The position numbers were made by a program, and so were the translations under genes. Below are positions 1 through 10,369 of a DNA stretch of 64,000 nucleotides, piece after piece; positions within the stretch are counted from its first letter, which is position 1, and every line of letters starts with the position of its first letter. This stretch comes from Blepharisma stoltei (lineage: Eukaryota > Ciliophora > Heterotrichea > Heterotrichida > Blepharismidae), in contig CAJZBQ010000004.1 of assembly GCA_914767885.1 (NCBI GenBank), positions 468,501 through 532,500 of the forward strand. The letters are read 5' to 3'. The notes beneath the pieces were generated by a model, which worked only from the letters and a program-made list of their open reading frames with translations, was not told where the DNA came from and did no database searches.

Positions 1-122
1 CTTAAGTCGTTCATTGCAGGATACTAGATGTAGCTGGGCCAACTCCTGGCTTCAAAAACCATGCCCGGATATGCATGGGCAACCGTCACGCGAGAGGATA
101 TCAGATGTCATCGCCATTTTAT
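1..122 (-). mobile_element. Partial retroposon-like element at the window edge
   Basis: GC-rich block ending CATCGCCATTTTATGCATAT, the conserved end in minus orientation. Begins CTTAAG at base 1, so its tail may lie at or beyond the edge. Confidence 0.6.
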
Positions 123-230
123 GCATATTGAAAAATGAATAATATAGATAATAAACTTAAATAAAACTGAAGTAATTAAATGCTTAATAGCGTGATAAAA
201 TCGCCTACACCAAAATATTCATAGAATTAG

Positions 231-1319
231 TTATGCGGCTTTGTTTTCAATGCCATGAACTCCAAACTGATAAACACATGTATTATTTCCACCATTGTTA
301 CTTTTTACATGCAAAACCAGCGCATTAATTAGACTATCACACCTATATTGACATGGAAAAATATCCCAAGGTCTTCTTTTTTCTCCATGAATAGAAAGAT
401 CAAAAGTATAGCTTCCTAATAGATAGCAGAAATAAACTAATGACGTTGACAGAAATTGGTCTCGAGAAGTATCCCTGTGGAAATAGGTAGAGCCGGTCCT
501 ATGAAGCTAAAAGCAAGGCCTCTACATATTTAAGTAGACTTTCAGACTTGGGATACTTTGCCGAACAGAGAGTTTTGCTTCCATTTTTCTCATTCGAACT
601 TCAAGAGCGAGACTGGTATTCTAGGAGCCGAGACGCGATAAGGCTAATGGGCTTACACACTTATTATGAGCTTAGCCATTTATTAACAGATAGCAATGGC
701 TCTTCTCAATGGAATATACACTAAATTCTTTCGGCGCATTCAAATAGTCAACAATCTAAATACGATTTACATTAATGTGCCTGATTGAAAAATGTAAAGG
801 GAGTATATCATATTGTAACTGAATGCCCAGGTAGCCTTTGCTGCCTTTTATTCCCCAACAAACTCCAGGCGAATTGTCATCTGAAAGTGCCATTTCTCTT
901 TTGTTATATTGAGAAGGGCCTAGTGCTGTATAAAAGCCTAAAGACGAATATTCCTCAATTATTTTTGCACCATTTTTAAGCGCTGCATAATTGATATAAT
1001 CATCTAATGATTGCTCTTCTTGGTATTTTATAATTGGACTCATTGTCTCTGGGATTGGCTTTGCATTCAAAGTATTTGATACTGTTCAATATTTGATGAA
1101 GACCATTGAAAATACACATCCTAATGCAAATAAAAATGCAGTGATGCATAAGCATCTTAGTAGCAGAGGCTTGCTTTTATCTTTTGCGTTTGGCGCCCAA
1201 TCATTTTCTTCATCGCCTAGTGGTTCTTCCTCGATTATTTGACTATCTAATGGACTGTTATGATCATATGTGGAATATTGATTACCATTTGATTGATTTG
1301 AACTTTTTAACTCCTCCAT
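231..1319 (-). CDS. SUN-domain nuclear envelope protein
   Basis: Predicted inner-nuclear-membrane protein; SUN domains bind KASH partners across the perinuclear space to link nucleus and cytoskeleton. The N-terminus is acidic and soluble, then comes one membrane segment (about residues 50-76, LLLRCLCITAFLFALGCV). The C-terminal half is a SUN domain: GVCWGIKGSKGYLGIQL, APKEFSVYSI, and a final strand ending YQFGVHGIE. TGA at 1071 is read as Trp. The frame needs removal of a 15-nt intron (756-770) and of a retroposon-like element between 417 and 695, which cuts the SUN domain at SHCYLL/GSYTFD. The rest is 807 nt, 268 codons plus TAA at 231-233. Without removal the SUN fold is broken. Confidence 0.85.
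429..683 (-). mobile_element. Retroposon-like element in the SUN gene
   Basis: 12-bp duplication TAA(T/C)AGATAGCA (417-428, 684-695). Right end AGCCATTTATT matches the conserved end. Body 255 bp. Removal restores SHCYLLGSYTFD. Confidence 0.82.
756..770 (-). other. 15-nt intron in the SUN gene
   Basis: Reads GTAAATCGTATTTAG on the minus strand. Removing it joins HIN to IVDYLNAPKEF, continuing the SUN-domain match. Fifteen-nucleotide introns are a known hallmark of heterotrich ciliates. Confidence 0.85.
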
Positions 1320-1559
1320 ATATTTTTATAATTAACTTTTGAATCTTGCCTTTCCATTTTTAGATCTTCAATTTTTCATTTTAAGGGCGAAGTCATCAGT
1401 AAAATAGAGCTTGAATTTTTAGCAACAGCATTGCTTAATAGCATAGAGAATAGATTAAAATTTTAAATTATCTATTTATTTGATTTGCATTCAAGATAGC
1501 GCCTCAATTCAGGCGGAGTTTATTAATTAGCAGAAGTCTAATGAATTCTAATTGTTTAC

Positions 1560-1976
1560 TTAAAGCTCTACTCTTTTTTCTCCAGCCTTGGCTTGAAGAT
1601 AGTCAGCAATGGCTTCAGCAGTTCTTGCTCCTTCGTATTTTTCGAGTTCCCTTCCGTTTTGATAGAAAATAAGTGTTGGGTATCCTCTGATTTGTCTGGA
1701 TGAGGCGGCTTGTTGTTCAACGGTAGCGTCGACCTTGGCAATGGCAACTTTTGAACCTCTTTCTTTCAATAAGGTGGCTGCTCTGTCGTATTCAGGAGCG
1801 AGTCTCTTGCAGTGTCCACACCATGGTGCATAAAACTCTACAAGGATATTTTGATTATCTGCAATAGCTTTATCAACAGTGGCGTCGGTAAGTACAAGAA
1901 CACCTGATCCTTCGTCAGCTGATGCAAGGAAAGCAATGCTTAGGAGAGCAAGGAGACTAATTGTCTTGATGGCCAT
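1560..1976 (-). CDS. Single-domain ER thioredoxin (PDI-like)
   Basis: Probable ER oxidoreductase that forms or isomerises disulfides in secretory proteins. It is 138 residues: a signal peptide (about residues 1-20, MAIKTISLLALLSIAFLASA), one thioredoxin fold with EFYAPWCGHCK (CGHC active site), the cis-proline region GYPTLIFY, and the C-terminus RVEL, which resembles a KDEL-type ER retrieval signal. Most PDIs have two or more such domains, so this is a minimal member. The ORF is uninterrupted and ends in TAA. Whether RVEL is a working retrieval signal in this organism is inference. Confidence 0.9.
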   Translation of the reverse strand: MAIKTISLLALLSIAFLASADEGSGVLVLTDATVDKAIADNQNILVEFYAPWCGHCKRLAPEYDRAATLLKERGSKVAIAKVDATVEQQAASSRQIRGYPTLIFYQNGRELEKYEGARTAEAIADYLQAKAGEKRVEL

Positions 1977-2126
1977 TTATTATAATGGCATATTGGAAAT
2001 AAATTTCTTGAATCTCATAAGAAAAGCCTTTTAAAATAAGAAGATTGGCTGAAAACTGAAACAAGAAGAAATTAATTTTTTCAATTAAAAATTTATTAAA
2101 ACTCTTTATTTTTATTTATTGAGTTA

Positions 2127-2879
2127 CTACTTCTTATTGCCGAATAGAGCAAGAATATAAATAAAGAGCCTAATAATGTCGATGTATAAGAAAAGAGCTC
2201 CAGGAATATAGTCTTCATTTGATAATCCGTATTTACCGTTTCCTAAAATCAGTTGGGTATCAATCACTATATATATTGAATATATAACGACCCATCCAAG
2301 ACAAATAAGGGTATCAAGTGCATGCGTATCGAAGAAAATAGCTATGAGAATTCCAAAAATGAGTATGCTGAATACAAAACTAAATAATATTCCTAAAAGT
2401 GCATTAAAGTTTTGTTTAGCATACATTGCATATGCTGTTAGCCCAAGTGTTGCACCTAAGGTCATCAGAGCAGCAATAAAAACTGACACTGGATCATAAA
2501 ATGAAGCTATAGCTCCAACTATAAGGCTTTCACACAAAGTGAAAATGGAGAGAATGATGTAATTTGTTGGAACTTTTCTAGCTAGCTTTTTGGAACATAA
2601 GAGAAAGCATAAGCAAACGAATTCAATTCCAATCAGCGTGAACAAAAACCACATGTTGTCGACAAACCATGTCTGAAAATCATCTATTTGCATAACGATG
2701 GTGACAACGATGCTTGTGAAGATAAGTTGTGCACTGAGAATTCCATAAACTTTTCTTACAAATCCCTCTCTATCTCTGTCAGAATCCATTGAAACATACT
2801 TAGCTTCACTTCCTACGTTATCGAAAGCACCGTCTAAATGGTTGTGATGGTGATGATGATGATGATGATGATGGGACAT
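2127..2879 (-). CDS. Bax inhibitor-1/TMBIM family membrane protein with N-terminal His run
   Basis: 250-residue polytopic protein of the BI-1/Lifeguard (TMBIM) family, which act as ER or Golgi calcium-leak channels and cell-death modulators. Seven hydrophobic segments follow a soluble N-terminus; conserved features are REGFVRKVYGILSAQLIFTS before TM1 and YIVIDTQLILG near the C-terminus. The N-terminus is unusual: Met-Ser, ten consecutive histidines, then Asn-His. The His codons are almost all CAT, so the run could have grown by triplet slippage. No insertion or intron is needed. Stop is TAA. Confidence 0.9.
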   Translation of the reverse strand: MSHHHHHHHHHHNHLDGAFDNVGSEAKYVSMDSDRDREGFVRKVYGILSAQLIFTSIVVTIVMQIDDFQTWFVDNMWFLFTLIGIEFVCLCFLLCSKKLARKVPTNYIILSIFTLCESLIVGAIASFYDPVSVFIAALMTLGATLGLTAYAMYAKQNFNALLGILFSFVFSILIFGILIAIFFDTHALDTLICLGWVVIYSIYIVIDTQLILGNGKYGLSNEDYIPGALFLYIDIIRLFIYILALFGNKK

Positions 2880-3671
2880 GATTAATTTTTATAATTTATT
2901 GGACATTAGTTTACATCAAATTCCTATTAAAATATATAATATTAAAATTATGCTATCTGTTAGTCAATGTTTATTACAAAAAATTAGGCTTAATTAATTA
3001 AACTTGACGATTTTTATGCTTATAGAGCTTATTGCTGCCATTATCAAATACATAGAGAATTAGCCAATTTAATACAACATATAAATGCCAGTTCAGAATT
3101 ATTGCACATAATTTAACTGATATTTTTTATATAATTTTTTTAAGAAGAAAGAATATAAGCTAATAATTTATTTATCTTAAAGAATTCGAGATATCTAATT
3201 AAATTCCTTATTTTATATAAAGCCTTTGTCTTATAGCTTTAATTTTAATACATCAAGACCTCTTTAAATTTATAAAAGTGTCAAATAATTATGAATAAAA
3301 TGTTCAATTTTTTATTTACAATTATCAACAAGGATTTTTAATGGCTTTGCTCATTCATTAACTAAGTAGGAGTAAAAATAGATTTAAAATTAAAATCTTA
3401 CATAAAATATATAACTTAAGAAAAATTTATTATTCATTAAATGACAATAAGTATTATATAATATCTTAAGCCATTGCTAAATTCATTAATAAGGCACGAT
3501 TTAACAAGAAATTGAGATTAAAAGAATAAAACATAAGTTATGCTGCTCCTTTCAGAAATTAACTTTATATTTTAGCTTATTCACTAGTTTATATAATTTT
3601 TAAAAATTTTATATATTAAAAGGAAATACGAAATAGCTTTATGCATTTTATAGGCCTAATTGATACAAATA
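2880..3671. other. AT-rich intergenic region, no gene seen
   Basis: About 790 nt between divergent genes, very AT-rich with short poly-A/T runs and no open frame supported by homology. It must hold the two promoters; no clear motif is recognised. Confidence 0.6.
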
Positions 3672-5087
3672 ATGGCAAGCCAAGATGAAAAAACGAATAG
3701 CTATCCTAATAAGCTCAGCCCTTTAGAAGAGTTTAAATACAGTATATCTGAAATCCTAAAGTCCCCGAGAGAGTTACATATTCTCTATTTGATAAATTTG
3801 TCTCTTAGTTTTCAGTATTATCTTATAACAACTTTAATCCCATTATTTTTTACAGATATTCAAGAATTTTCAGACCTTCTATCTGGCACAATTTTTGGCT
3901 TTTATGGGATCAGCTTGGGATTAGGTGCTATTATTCTTAATCCTTTAGCAAATAGATTTGGACTTAAATTTGGCCTGTCCATATCATGCATATTTGGCTT
4001 GATAGGCTTTTTACTTCTAGCAGTAACTTATAATTTATCCGTCAATCTTGTCAGTGTGCTTACGTTTCAAACTATATCAGGAGCTCTGGCTTGGCCAGTT
4101 GTTGAGTTTGGGATAAAAATTTATACAAGACAAGACCATCGAAATTTTGCCAATTCTCTATGCTTGATGAGCAATTATCTTGCTGGAGTTTTAACTGGTT
4201 TTTATATAGATATTGTATGACATTATTATGAAGATGATAAACATACCTTATATAAAATATTTTTTTATACAGGAGCTGGTTTTGCATTTTTTGCATTGAT
4301 TCTTGCTCTTGTTCTTAGGCAAAATGAAGTTATTGAGGATGGATATTTGTGTGATGAAAATATTGGTGAGCTAAGTAAAAAAATCGTTTCTAAAAAGCGT
4401 TTTTGGAGATTTTTTGCTTTAATTTGTCTACTTATTCTATTGAGAAGTGGATGTTTTGGGCATCTTGATGCAACATTTCCTAAATATGTAACACGCACTC
4501 TTGGAGATGATGCTCATTTTGGCTATCTTTTAGCTGTCCATCAAACAACCATGCTTATTGGAGTTATTTTTTTCACATATTTTACGTATATCTATTCAAG
4601 CTATACTTTAATATGTATAGGAGGAATAGTGGGGACTTTGGCACCTCTACTAATTCTTGGAGGCTCTAATTATGGCATTTATGCAATTTTTGTAATTCTG
4701 ATATCTTGTGGAGAAGCATTATGAGTCCCAAGATTGCTTGATTATACCATGAGTATTGCTCCTAATAAAGAAGAAGGAGTCTATTTAGCTTTATGCAATT
4801 TTCCTTTCTATTTTGCTATGATTATAACTGGCATCGCCTCAGGAATTTTATTAGATGAATATTGTCCTGACGAAGACAATGCTGGCGAGTGTTATAAAGT
4901 TTGGCTGATAATAGTATTTTCAACCATTCTAGTCCCAATCCTTATATGAATCTTGAGAAATATATTAGAGCAGCCTGATTATGAAGATAAGCCTTACCTA
5001 AAATGCTTTGAAGACTCTAAAGATTTATCTAAAGACAATGATGAAATAAAAGATAAGGAAGGCTTATTAAAGAATAGCAATGATTAA
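3672..5087 (+). CDS. Major facilitator superfamily transporter
   Basis: 471-residue membrane transporter with about twelve hydrophobic segments in two halves separated by a hydrophilic loop (about residues 200-235), the usual MFS layout. Substrate is not predictable. The frame is continuous only if three TGA codons (4218, 4722, 4947) are read as Trp; each falls in or next to a membrane segment (DIVWHYYED, GEALWVPRL, PILIWILRN). The start is the ATG at 3672, since the upstream in-frame codons lack an ATG. The C-terminal 40 residues are charged and cytoplasmic-looking. The TAA at 5085-5087 lies 16 nt from the convergent neighbour. Confidence 0.85.
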
Positions 5088-5103
5088 AATTTAAAACCAA
5101 TAA

Positions 5104-7068
5104 TTATTTACTGAAATTTAAAGATGTTTCCATAATTTCATAACCAACATTTGTAACTTTAATGCCAAGCTCTAAAAACCCGTCGAAACCTATAACAGCT
5201 GATTTAAATTGGTGCCAAGTTAAATTTTGCACAAAATGTTGATAATTTTCTTTAGTCAACACTGTTTTAACTATGCCTTCGTCATTCAATCCATCTCATA
5301 AGTAAATAAATATATCTGAAGTGATTAAAGTAATACATCCGCATTGGCATATTTCATAAGGTTTTGATACCTCACAGTTCAAGCAGAAAAATCTATTCAT
5401 TTCTTCAGGCACAATTCTAACTCCAAACCCCTCTATTTTGCAAGTTTCGTTTAGAGGCATTGCTGATAAACTTGGGTAATCTTTTAATAATAAAGATGAT
5501 TTTACAGAAGCAGAAATTTCAGTCTTTATTGTCATTGATCTTTGTGGTAGATAAATTTCAGCTAAATTCTGAAGTTCTTTCTCTTTGGAGGTTTCTACAG
5601 GTATATACCAAAGATTCATAAATTCGTAAATTTTTAAAATATCAGATGATTTACCTAAGGAGAATCTTCCGTTTTCATATATTAGATCTTTAACTCGAAT
5701 AATATCTCTTGACTGAATCAGCTTTAAAAGCTTTTCTTTTTCTCTAGGGACGATAATTTGGCAGATCGAATCTTGATCATAGCCAACTATGGCTTTTGGG
5801 TCATCTTCATTTATACCCATGCTAAACACGCCAAAAATTCTCAATAAAATATCACTTTGATCTTTGGGCTTTAATTCCCTTAAGAATTTTGTGCTATTTG
5901 GTAGCATTGGAACTCTATTTGTAAGTGTTATTTTTCCTCAACTTCTAATTGCTTGCAAAGAGTTTAAAATCTCAGGTGCTTGTTCGAAATTTCCTCTAAA
6001 GCTTGAATATGGGATTTGATTGTCATCTATCAACGAGAATAGATAGAATTTTGAATTTTTGTCTGAAAAAGTTAATTTTCCATTTAAACTGTCCCTATGA
6101 GTTTTAAATATAAACTGCTCCATCCTAATAATGTCCCCAAAACCTATTATTTTTGGTAATATCTTTGGATCTTCATGGAAAATCGAAATACTTGCAACGT
6201 TTGGAAAAATAGATGGATCTGTTACTTTAAGGGTTGACAAATACTCAGTGGATTCTGAGTATTGATATGAGCTAGTACTATAGTCTGATCACCTTTATGG
6301 CTTGAGGCTCCCGAACTTTTCCCCAACCGAAAAGAGGGGAGTTGGTTTCACCAACTAATGCTGATTTGGTCAACCATCCCATAAATGGCAAAACCGATGA
6401 GCAAGTAGGCTTTGCTTGATGAATTTGCCAGACCAGCATTATTTGGCTAAACCAGCTCCCCTCTTTCCCATTGGGAAAGATCGGGAAGCCCAAGCGATAA
6501 AGGCGCTAAGGCTATATCCAACAACTAAAGCATAGCAAGATGCAGAAAGCTTTGAATTTTCATGAATGTTATCTCTAATAAATTTTAGAGAAGAAAATTT
6601 TTCCATATTTGGGCCCAAAAGTTTCTGGGGGAGTGCTGAGTTCTGTTGTTGTGGCAAATAGAGCTTCGATAGATTTATTGACTCAAGTACGGTATCAGGA
6701 AATATTGATATCGAAGTGTTGTTATGAGTGAATGTTAACTCTGGCATTGTCGGGATAATTATGTGAATGAAAAATTTGGAGTTAGTGCCGTACGTTAATG
6801 TATTTTGCATTGGTACCACTGATGGGAAATATTTGCTAAGGTTATGAAAATCCCCACTTACGATGAAATAGTTTAAGCGAAGCTTAGTTCCCGGACGGAC
6901 TTTGTCAAAGATGTTCACAAGTTCTTGGCCTTCAAAAATAATGTTGATTTTCCCGGTTGCATCACTAATAGTCACTCTTAGTACAAATTCATTTAGTTTA
7001 GCTTTTTGGTCAATAGTAATGTTTAGTCTATCTTCTTTATAACCCACTGATAAGTCTGAGACCTGCAT
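5104..7068 (-). CDS. Telomere end-binding protein alpha / POT1-like OB-fold protein
   Basis: 576 residues after removal of the fold-back IES 6281-6514. Probable single-stranded telomere-binding protein. The segment from about residue 150 resembles ciliate TEBP-alpha OB1: LKFIRDN...ASCYALVVGY, then STLKVTDPSIFP, LPKIIGFGDIIRM, FYLFSL. An extra OB-like domain precedes it (about 1-130, RVTISDATGKINIIFEG). A further OB region follows, with a cysteine cluster (FFCLNCEVSKPYEICQCGC) that could bind zinc. TGA codons near 5290 and 5935 read as Trp. The C-terminus is TAA at 5104. RPA-like function is an alternative for the C-terminal part. Confidence 0.65.
6281..6514. mobile_element. Fold-back MITE/IES in the TEBP-alpha gene
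   Basis: Inverted ends TATAGCCTTAGCGCCTTTAT and, at the left, the complement of TATAGTCTGATCACCTTTAT; the arms fold almost end to end. TATA lies at both borders. Excision gives VVGY/STSSYQYSE in frame. The ends match the element at 33361. Confidence 0.85.
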
Positions 7069-7412
7069 TTTGATTTTATAAAATATAAGACTTCAGATTG
7101 ACCCCCTTCTTTTAAATCATTTAATTAAATCAAAAATTTATCTCGCTTTACATGCTAGTTATTTTTAAATATCATCAACTTCAAAATCTCTTTTTTCTGA
7201 ACTTAGATACTGATTTATTATGCTTTATTTCCAATTATAGATCTTTTTAATTGAATTTTGAGGTTTTTCAGAAGAGCAAATAATAATGCTTGAAACATAG
7301 GTGTAATTTTATTAGGCTGATAAAATCTTTGCGTTAATGAGAAGGTTACAGATCTTCCAGAACTTAATATATTTTAATAAATTGTTTTTTTTACATATTA
7401 AATATTAAATCT
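7069..7412. other. AT-rich divergent promoter region
   Basis: 344 nt between the TEBP-alpha start and the next plus-strand gene. No open frame, repeat or RNA gene recognised. Confidence 0.5.
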
Positions 7413-8607
7413 ATGAGTGACAAGCAAATTTCAAAAATTGATCTGTCTGAGTCAGAACAGCCATGATATGAAAAAAGCTCAATTACTCAAAAGTATCCGC
7501 GCTATTCAACCCCTCAAGTTCCCTCATATGGAGGATTTTGCGATTTAATTAACAGCCAAAGGCGTGGATCATTGAAAACTGAAATGCTACCTCAACCTCA
7601 AAAAGAACTTACTTCCACCCCTTTAAATTGGAACAAAAATCCAGCTCCAATTTTATTTTTTTTTAAATTTTTAAAGTCTTCAAAAAAAAATATAAATTTA
7701 GCAGATTATTTTGAATTTTAATTTATTTTATGAAGAAATAATAAAAAATTTATTAATTAAATGTTAAACTGTTTAAATAACATTTCACTGCCTTTCTATT
7801 TAATTATTTTTATAAAATTAGTATTTTCCATCTTTAATTTTTTTAAAATTTTTAAAAACAATAAATTGAATACAATACTATGAATTTTAATTTATTTTTA
7901 TAATAAATTAAATAAAAAATCTCTAACTCACTGTGAAAACTATTTAAATAACATTCTACATGCACATTGTATATTAAATTAGGTTTAAAACTAATTTTAT
8001 AAAAATTAATATTTTTTTCATCGAGAAATTTACGATTGATAAACAATTTAAAGCTAAATTACCCAAAAAATGCGGATTTTGCTGATGTTTTGTTCCATTT
8101 AAAGGTGGAGTTAGTACAAATTCAAATAGCTCATCCGAAGATAGTCCATTGCTTCATATAATGCCAAACAACATGCTTGGGTTCTCTTTCTTATCAATGC
8201 TTGAAAAAAATGAATCAAGTAAAAACACCCATGATGAAGAACCAATGCGTCCTCCCATATATTTTAATTATGATCCGAACACAGTCCCAGAAGCAATGGA
8301 AAGACTTGAGGAAAGCCCGTACATAAACAACAATGCAGAACTCCCAATATTTGAAAATATCTCAAACGACCACGACGGAGACACTAAAAGAAGAAAGGAC
8401 AGAAGAGCTGCTACTGAAGTGTATGAAAATCCAAATGTTCATCTTCAATACAAAAGAATTAAGTATCGAAAGAATAGAAATTATGAGGACAGACTTAGAC
8501 AGACTGAAAGTGTTGGCGACTTCAAGATGAGCTTTGAAAGAGACAGAATGGATATAGATAATTTAAGTCCTACAAGGATCAACAAGATGAATAATAACAA
8601 CTTTTAA
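7413..8607 (+). CDS. Unknown low-complexity hydrophilic protein
   Basis: Not recognised. After removing the IES between the TAs at 7610 and 8112, 693 nt remain, giving 230 residues beginning MSDKQISKIDLSESEQPW (TGA near 7465 read as Trp). The sequence is polar and probably mostly disordered: a Ser/Asn-rich middle (STNSNSSSEDSP), a PPIYFNYDPNT stretch, then a basic KRRKDRR and KRIKYRKNR region suggesting nuclear targeting or nucleic-acid contact. The join KEL/STNS is exactly in frame. Stop is TAA. Confidence 0.55.
7612..8113. mobile_element. Family 2 MITE/IES, 502 bp
   Basis: Left end CTTCCACCCCTTTAAATTGG, right end is its complement (CCATTTAAAGGTGGAG). A TA is duplicated at both borders; excision restores an open frame in the surrounding gene. 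The interior is AT-rich with no ORF of interest. Confidence 0.85.
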
Positions 8608-8746
8608 AGAAATTTATTTTGAAATTAGAATTAAATTATAATTTATCATCAATAGATGCTTAAACTTTAGCTATTGCTCTTTAAAAATTGGCAGGCAAAT
8701 AATCCATTGCTTGCTATTTTAAATATTCTATTATCAGATCTATAAG

Positions 8747-9081
8747 ATGGAATATGTTCAAGAGGAATCTAAAAAGATGAAACCTTCACAGGTACCCCAC
8801 CCCATAGTAGTAGTCAGATATATAGGTATATCCCTAAGATATCCCGATATGGGTTAGGGATAGAGGCCAAAACCTCCCACTTGGTTCGACCAAAATGGGC
8901 TGGTCGAACCAAGTGGAAAGAGGCAAATAAACCTCCTTCCACATGGTTCGATCAATCCATTTTGGCCGAGCCAAGTGGGAAATTTTGGCCTCTATCCTCG
9001 CCCATATCGAGCTATCTTAGGGATATGCCTATATTTGATTTGAGTAATATTGAAATAAGAGATATAAGTGATTTTAATTAA
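8747..9081 (+). CDS. Possible 41-residue small protein, split by a fold-back IES
   Basis: ATG at 8747 opens a short frame, MEYVQEESKKMKPSQVPHPI, that runs into the fold-back element at 8825-9033. Removing that element at the paired TAs gives RYIFDLSNIEIRDISDFN and TAA, in phase. It ends 26 nt before the 14-3-3 start codon, so it could be a tiny protein, an upstream ORF of the 14-3-3 transcript, or chance. The exact frame restoration is the only evidence; no family is recognised. Confidence 0.35.
8825..9033. mobile_element. Fold-back MITE/IES, 209 bp
   Basis: Near-perfect inverted arms: TATAGGTATATCCCTAAGAT at the left and ATCTTAGGGATATGCCTATA at the right, continuing inward through GGCCAAAA and CCACTTGG. 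Bordered by TA. Same size class as the elements at 10575, 24742 and 25456. Confidence 0.8.
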
Positions 9082-9107
9082 TTAGCGGTTGTGCCATAAT
9101 AATTAAT

Positions 9108-9848
9108 ATGAATATCGATAGGCCTGAAGCTTTGGAACGTGACGAGCTCATTTACCTTGCTCGTCTAGCTGAGCAATCAGAACGTTATGAAGAAATGGTA
9201 GCCTATGTCAAAGCTTTTGTTAAGAAGTCTAGTCAAGATCTCTCAGTTGAAGAGCGTAACATCCTTTCAGTCGCATATAAAAATGTGGTTGGCGCCCGCC
9301 GAACATCATGGAGAGTTCTTAACTCGATTGAGCAAAAAGAAGAAAGAAGAGGCAACTCTGCCCACAAAACTTCAGCTGGCCAGTACAAATCTGATGTAGA
9401 GTCTGAGCTGAGAAGGCACTGTGACGACGTTTTGAATGTGATTGACACTGATTTAATTCCCAAAGTCGGCAATTCTGAATCAAGAGTCTTTTACCTCAAA
9501 ATGAAAGGTGACTACTACCGCTACATGGCAGAGCTTGAACAAGCTGCAGCTCAAAGTCAAACTGCTATAAGGGCTGGTGAAAGCTATCAGGCAGCTTTGG
9601 ATATTGCGAAAAATGAACTCCCACCTACACATCCTACAAGACTTGGACTTGCTTTGAATTTCTCAGTCTTCAACTATGAAATCAAGAAAGAAAACGACAA
9701 AGCTTGTGAAATGGCCAAAGCAGCATTCGATGAAGCTATACCAGAGCTGGATAATATTTCAGAAGAAAGTTATAAGGACTCAACCTTGATTTTGCAGCTT
9801 CTTAGAGATAATATCACCTTATGGACATCTGGTGAGCAAGAAAACTAA
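9108..9848 (+). CDS. 14-3-3 protein
   Basis: 246 residues, full length for the family, uninterrupted. 14-3-3 proteins are dimeric cytosolic adaptors that bind phosphoserine/phosphothreonine motifs. Signature stretches are seen: YLARLAEQSERYEEMVAYVK near the N-terminus, YKNVVGARRTSWRVL, FYLKMKGDYYRY, and LNFSVFNYEI with DSTLILQLLRDN(L/I)TLW at the C-terminus. The phosphate-binding Lys/Arg/Arg/Tyr set appears intact. Codon use is more GC-rich than in neighbouring genes, which fits high expression. Stop TAA. Confidence 0.97.
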   Translation: MNIDRPEALERDELIYLARLAEQSERYEEMVAYVKAFVKKSSQDLSVEERNILSVAYKNVVGARRTSWRVLNSIEQKEERRGNSAHKTSAGQYKSDVESELRRHCDDVLNVIDTDLIPKVGNSESRVFYLKMKGDYYRYMAELEQAAAQSQTAIRAGESYQAALDIAKNELPPTHPTRLGLALNFSVFNYEIKKENDKACEMAKAAFDEAIPELDNISEESYKDSTLILQLLRDNITLWTSGEQEN

Positions 9849-10369
9849 CATAACTAGCTTTTAAAGAATTTCTTTTTATTTTATAAGAAATTAAATTAAT
9901 CACTATTACATTTATTATATCTAGAGTATATTTCTATAAAATACAACAATGAAATCTTAATAAATTTTGATATCTTTTAAATTTAAATCCCTTTAGCACC
10001 ACAGTAAGTGCTAATTTATATCTCAAGCTTATAAACTAATATCAATCTTAAAACTTCTGCAATTTTTTTATTTTGGTCAGTCCTATATTTTATTTATATT
10101 TTATGAATAGATTTCATAATCTCCATGCTTAAAAACATAATTTCGGATCGGCAATGCTTGATTTAGCTAACTAGTAAATTTTGTACTCTTCAATGTTTAT
10201 ATTACTTGCACTTTCAATGGATTCTGGCAATGAAAAAATGGTTAGCATATTCGTTTTATCTTCTTCAACTAGATTATATATTTTAAAAAACCAACTTAGC
10301 TTCCTCTCTTCCCTTTCAAACCATCATAATATATTACTGACTTTATTCTATTTTTTTATAAAAATTTAT
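9849..10369. other. Intergenic region, nothing recognised
   Basis: AT-rich spacer between two plus-strand genes. An open frame extends upstream of the next gene but has no supported start before 10370. Confidence 0.5.

Noticed and set aside
3660-5087. MFS gene as several truncated ORFs or a pseudogene
   Set aside because: All breaks are TGA codons at plausible Trp positions; one continuous frame results.
6290-6500. Strong hairpins as transcription terminators
   Set aside because: They are inverted arms of TA-flanked elements lying inside genes, not 3' of them.
8786-8801. 16-nt GT...AG sequence as an intron in the tiny ORF before 14-3-3
   Set aside because: Removing it brings TAG into frame at once; reading through it keeps the frame open.
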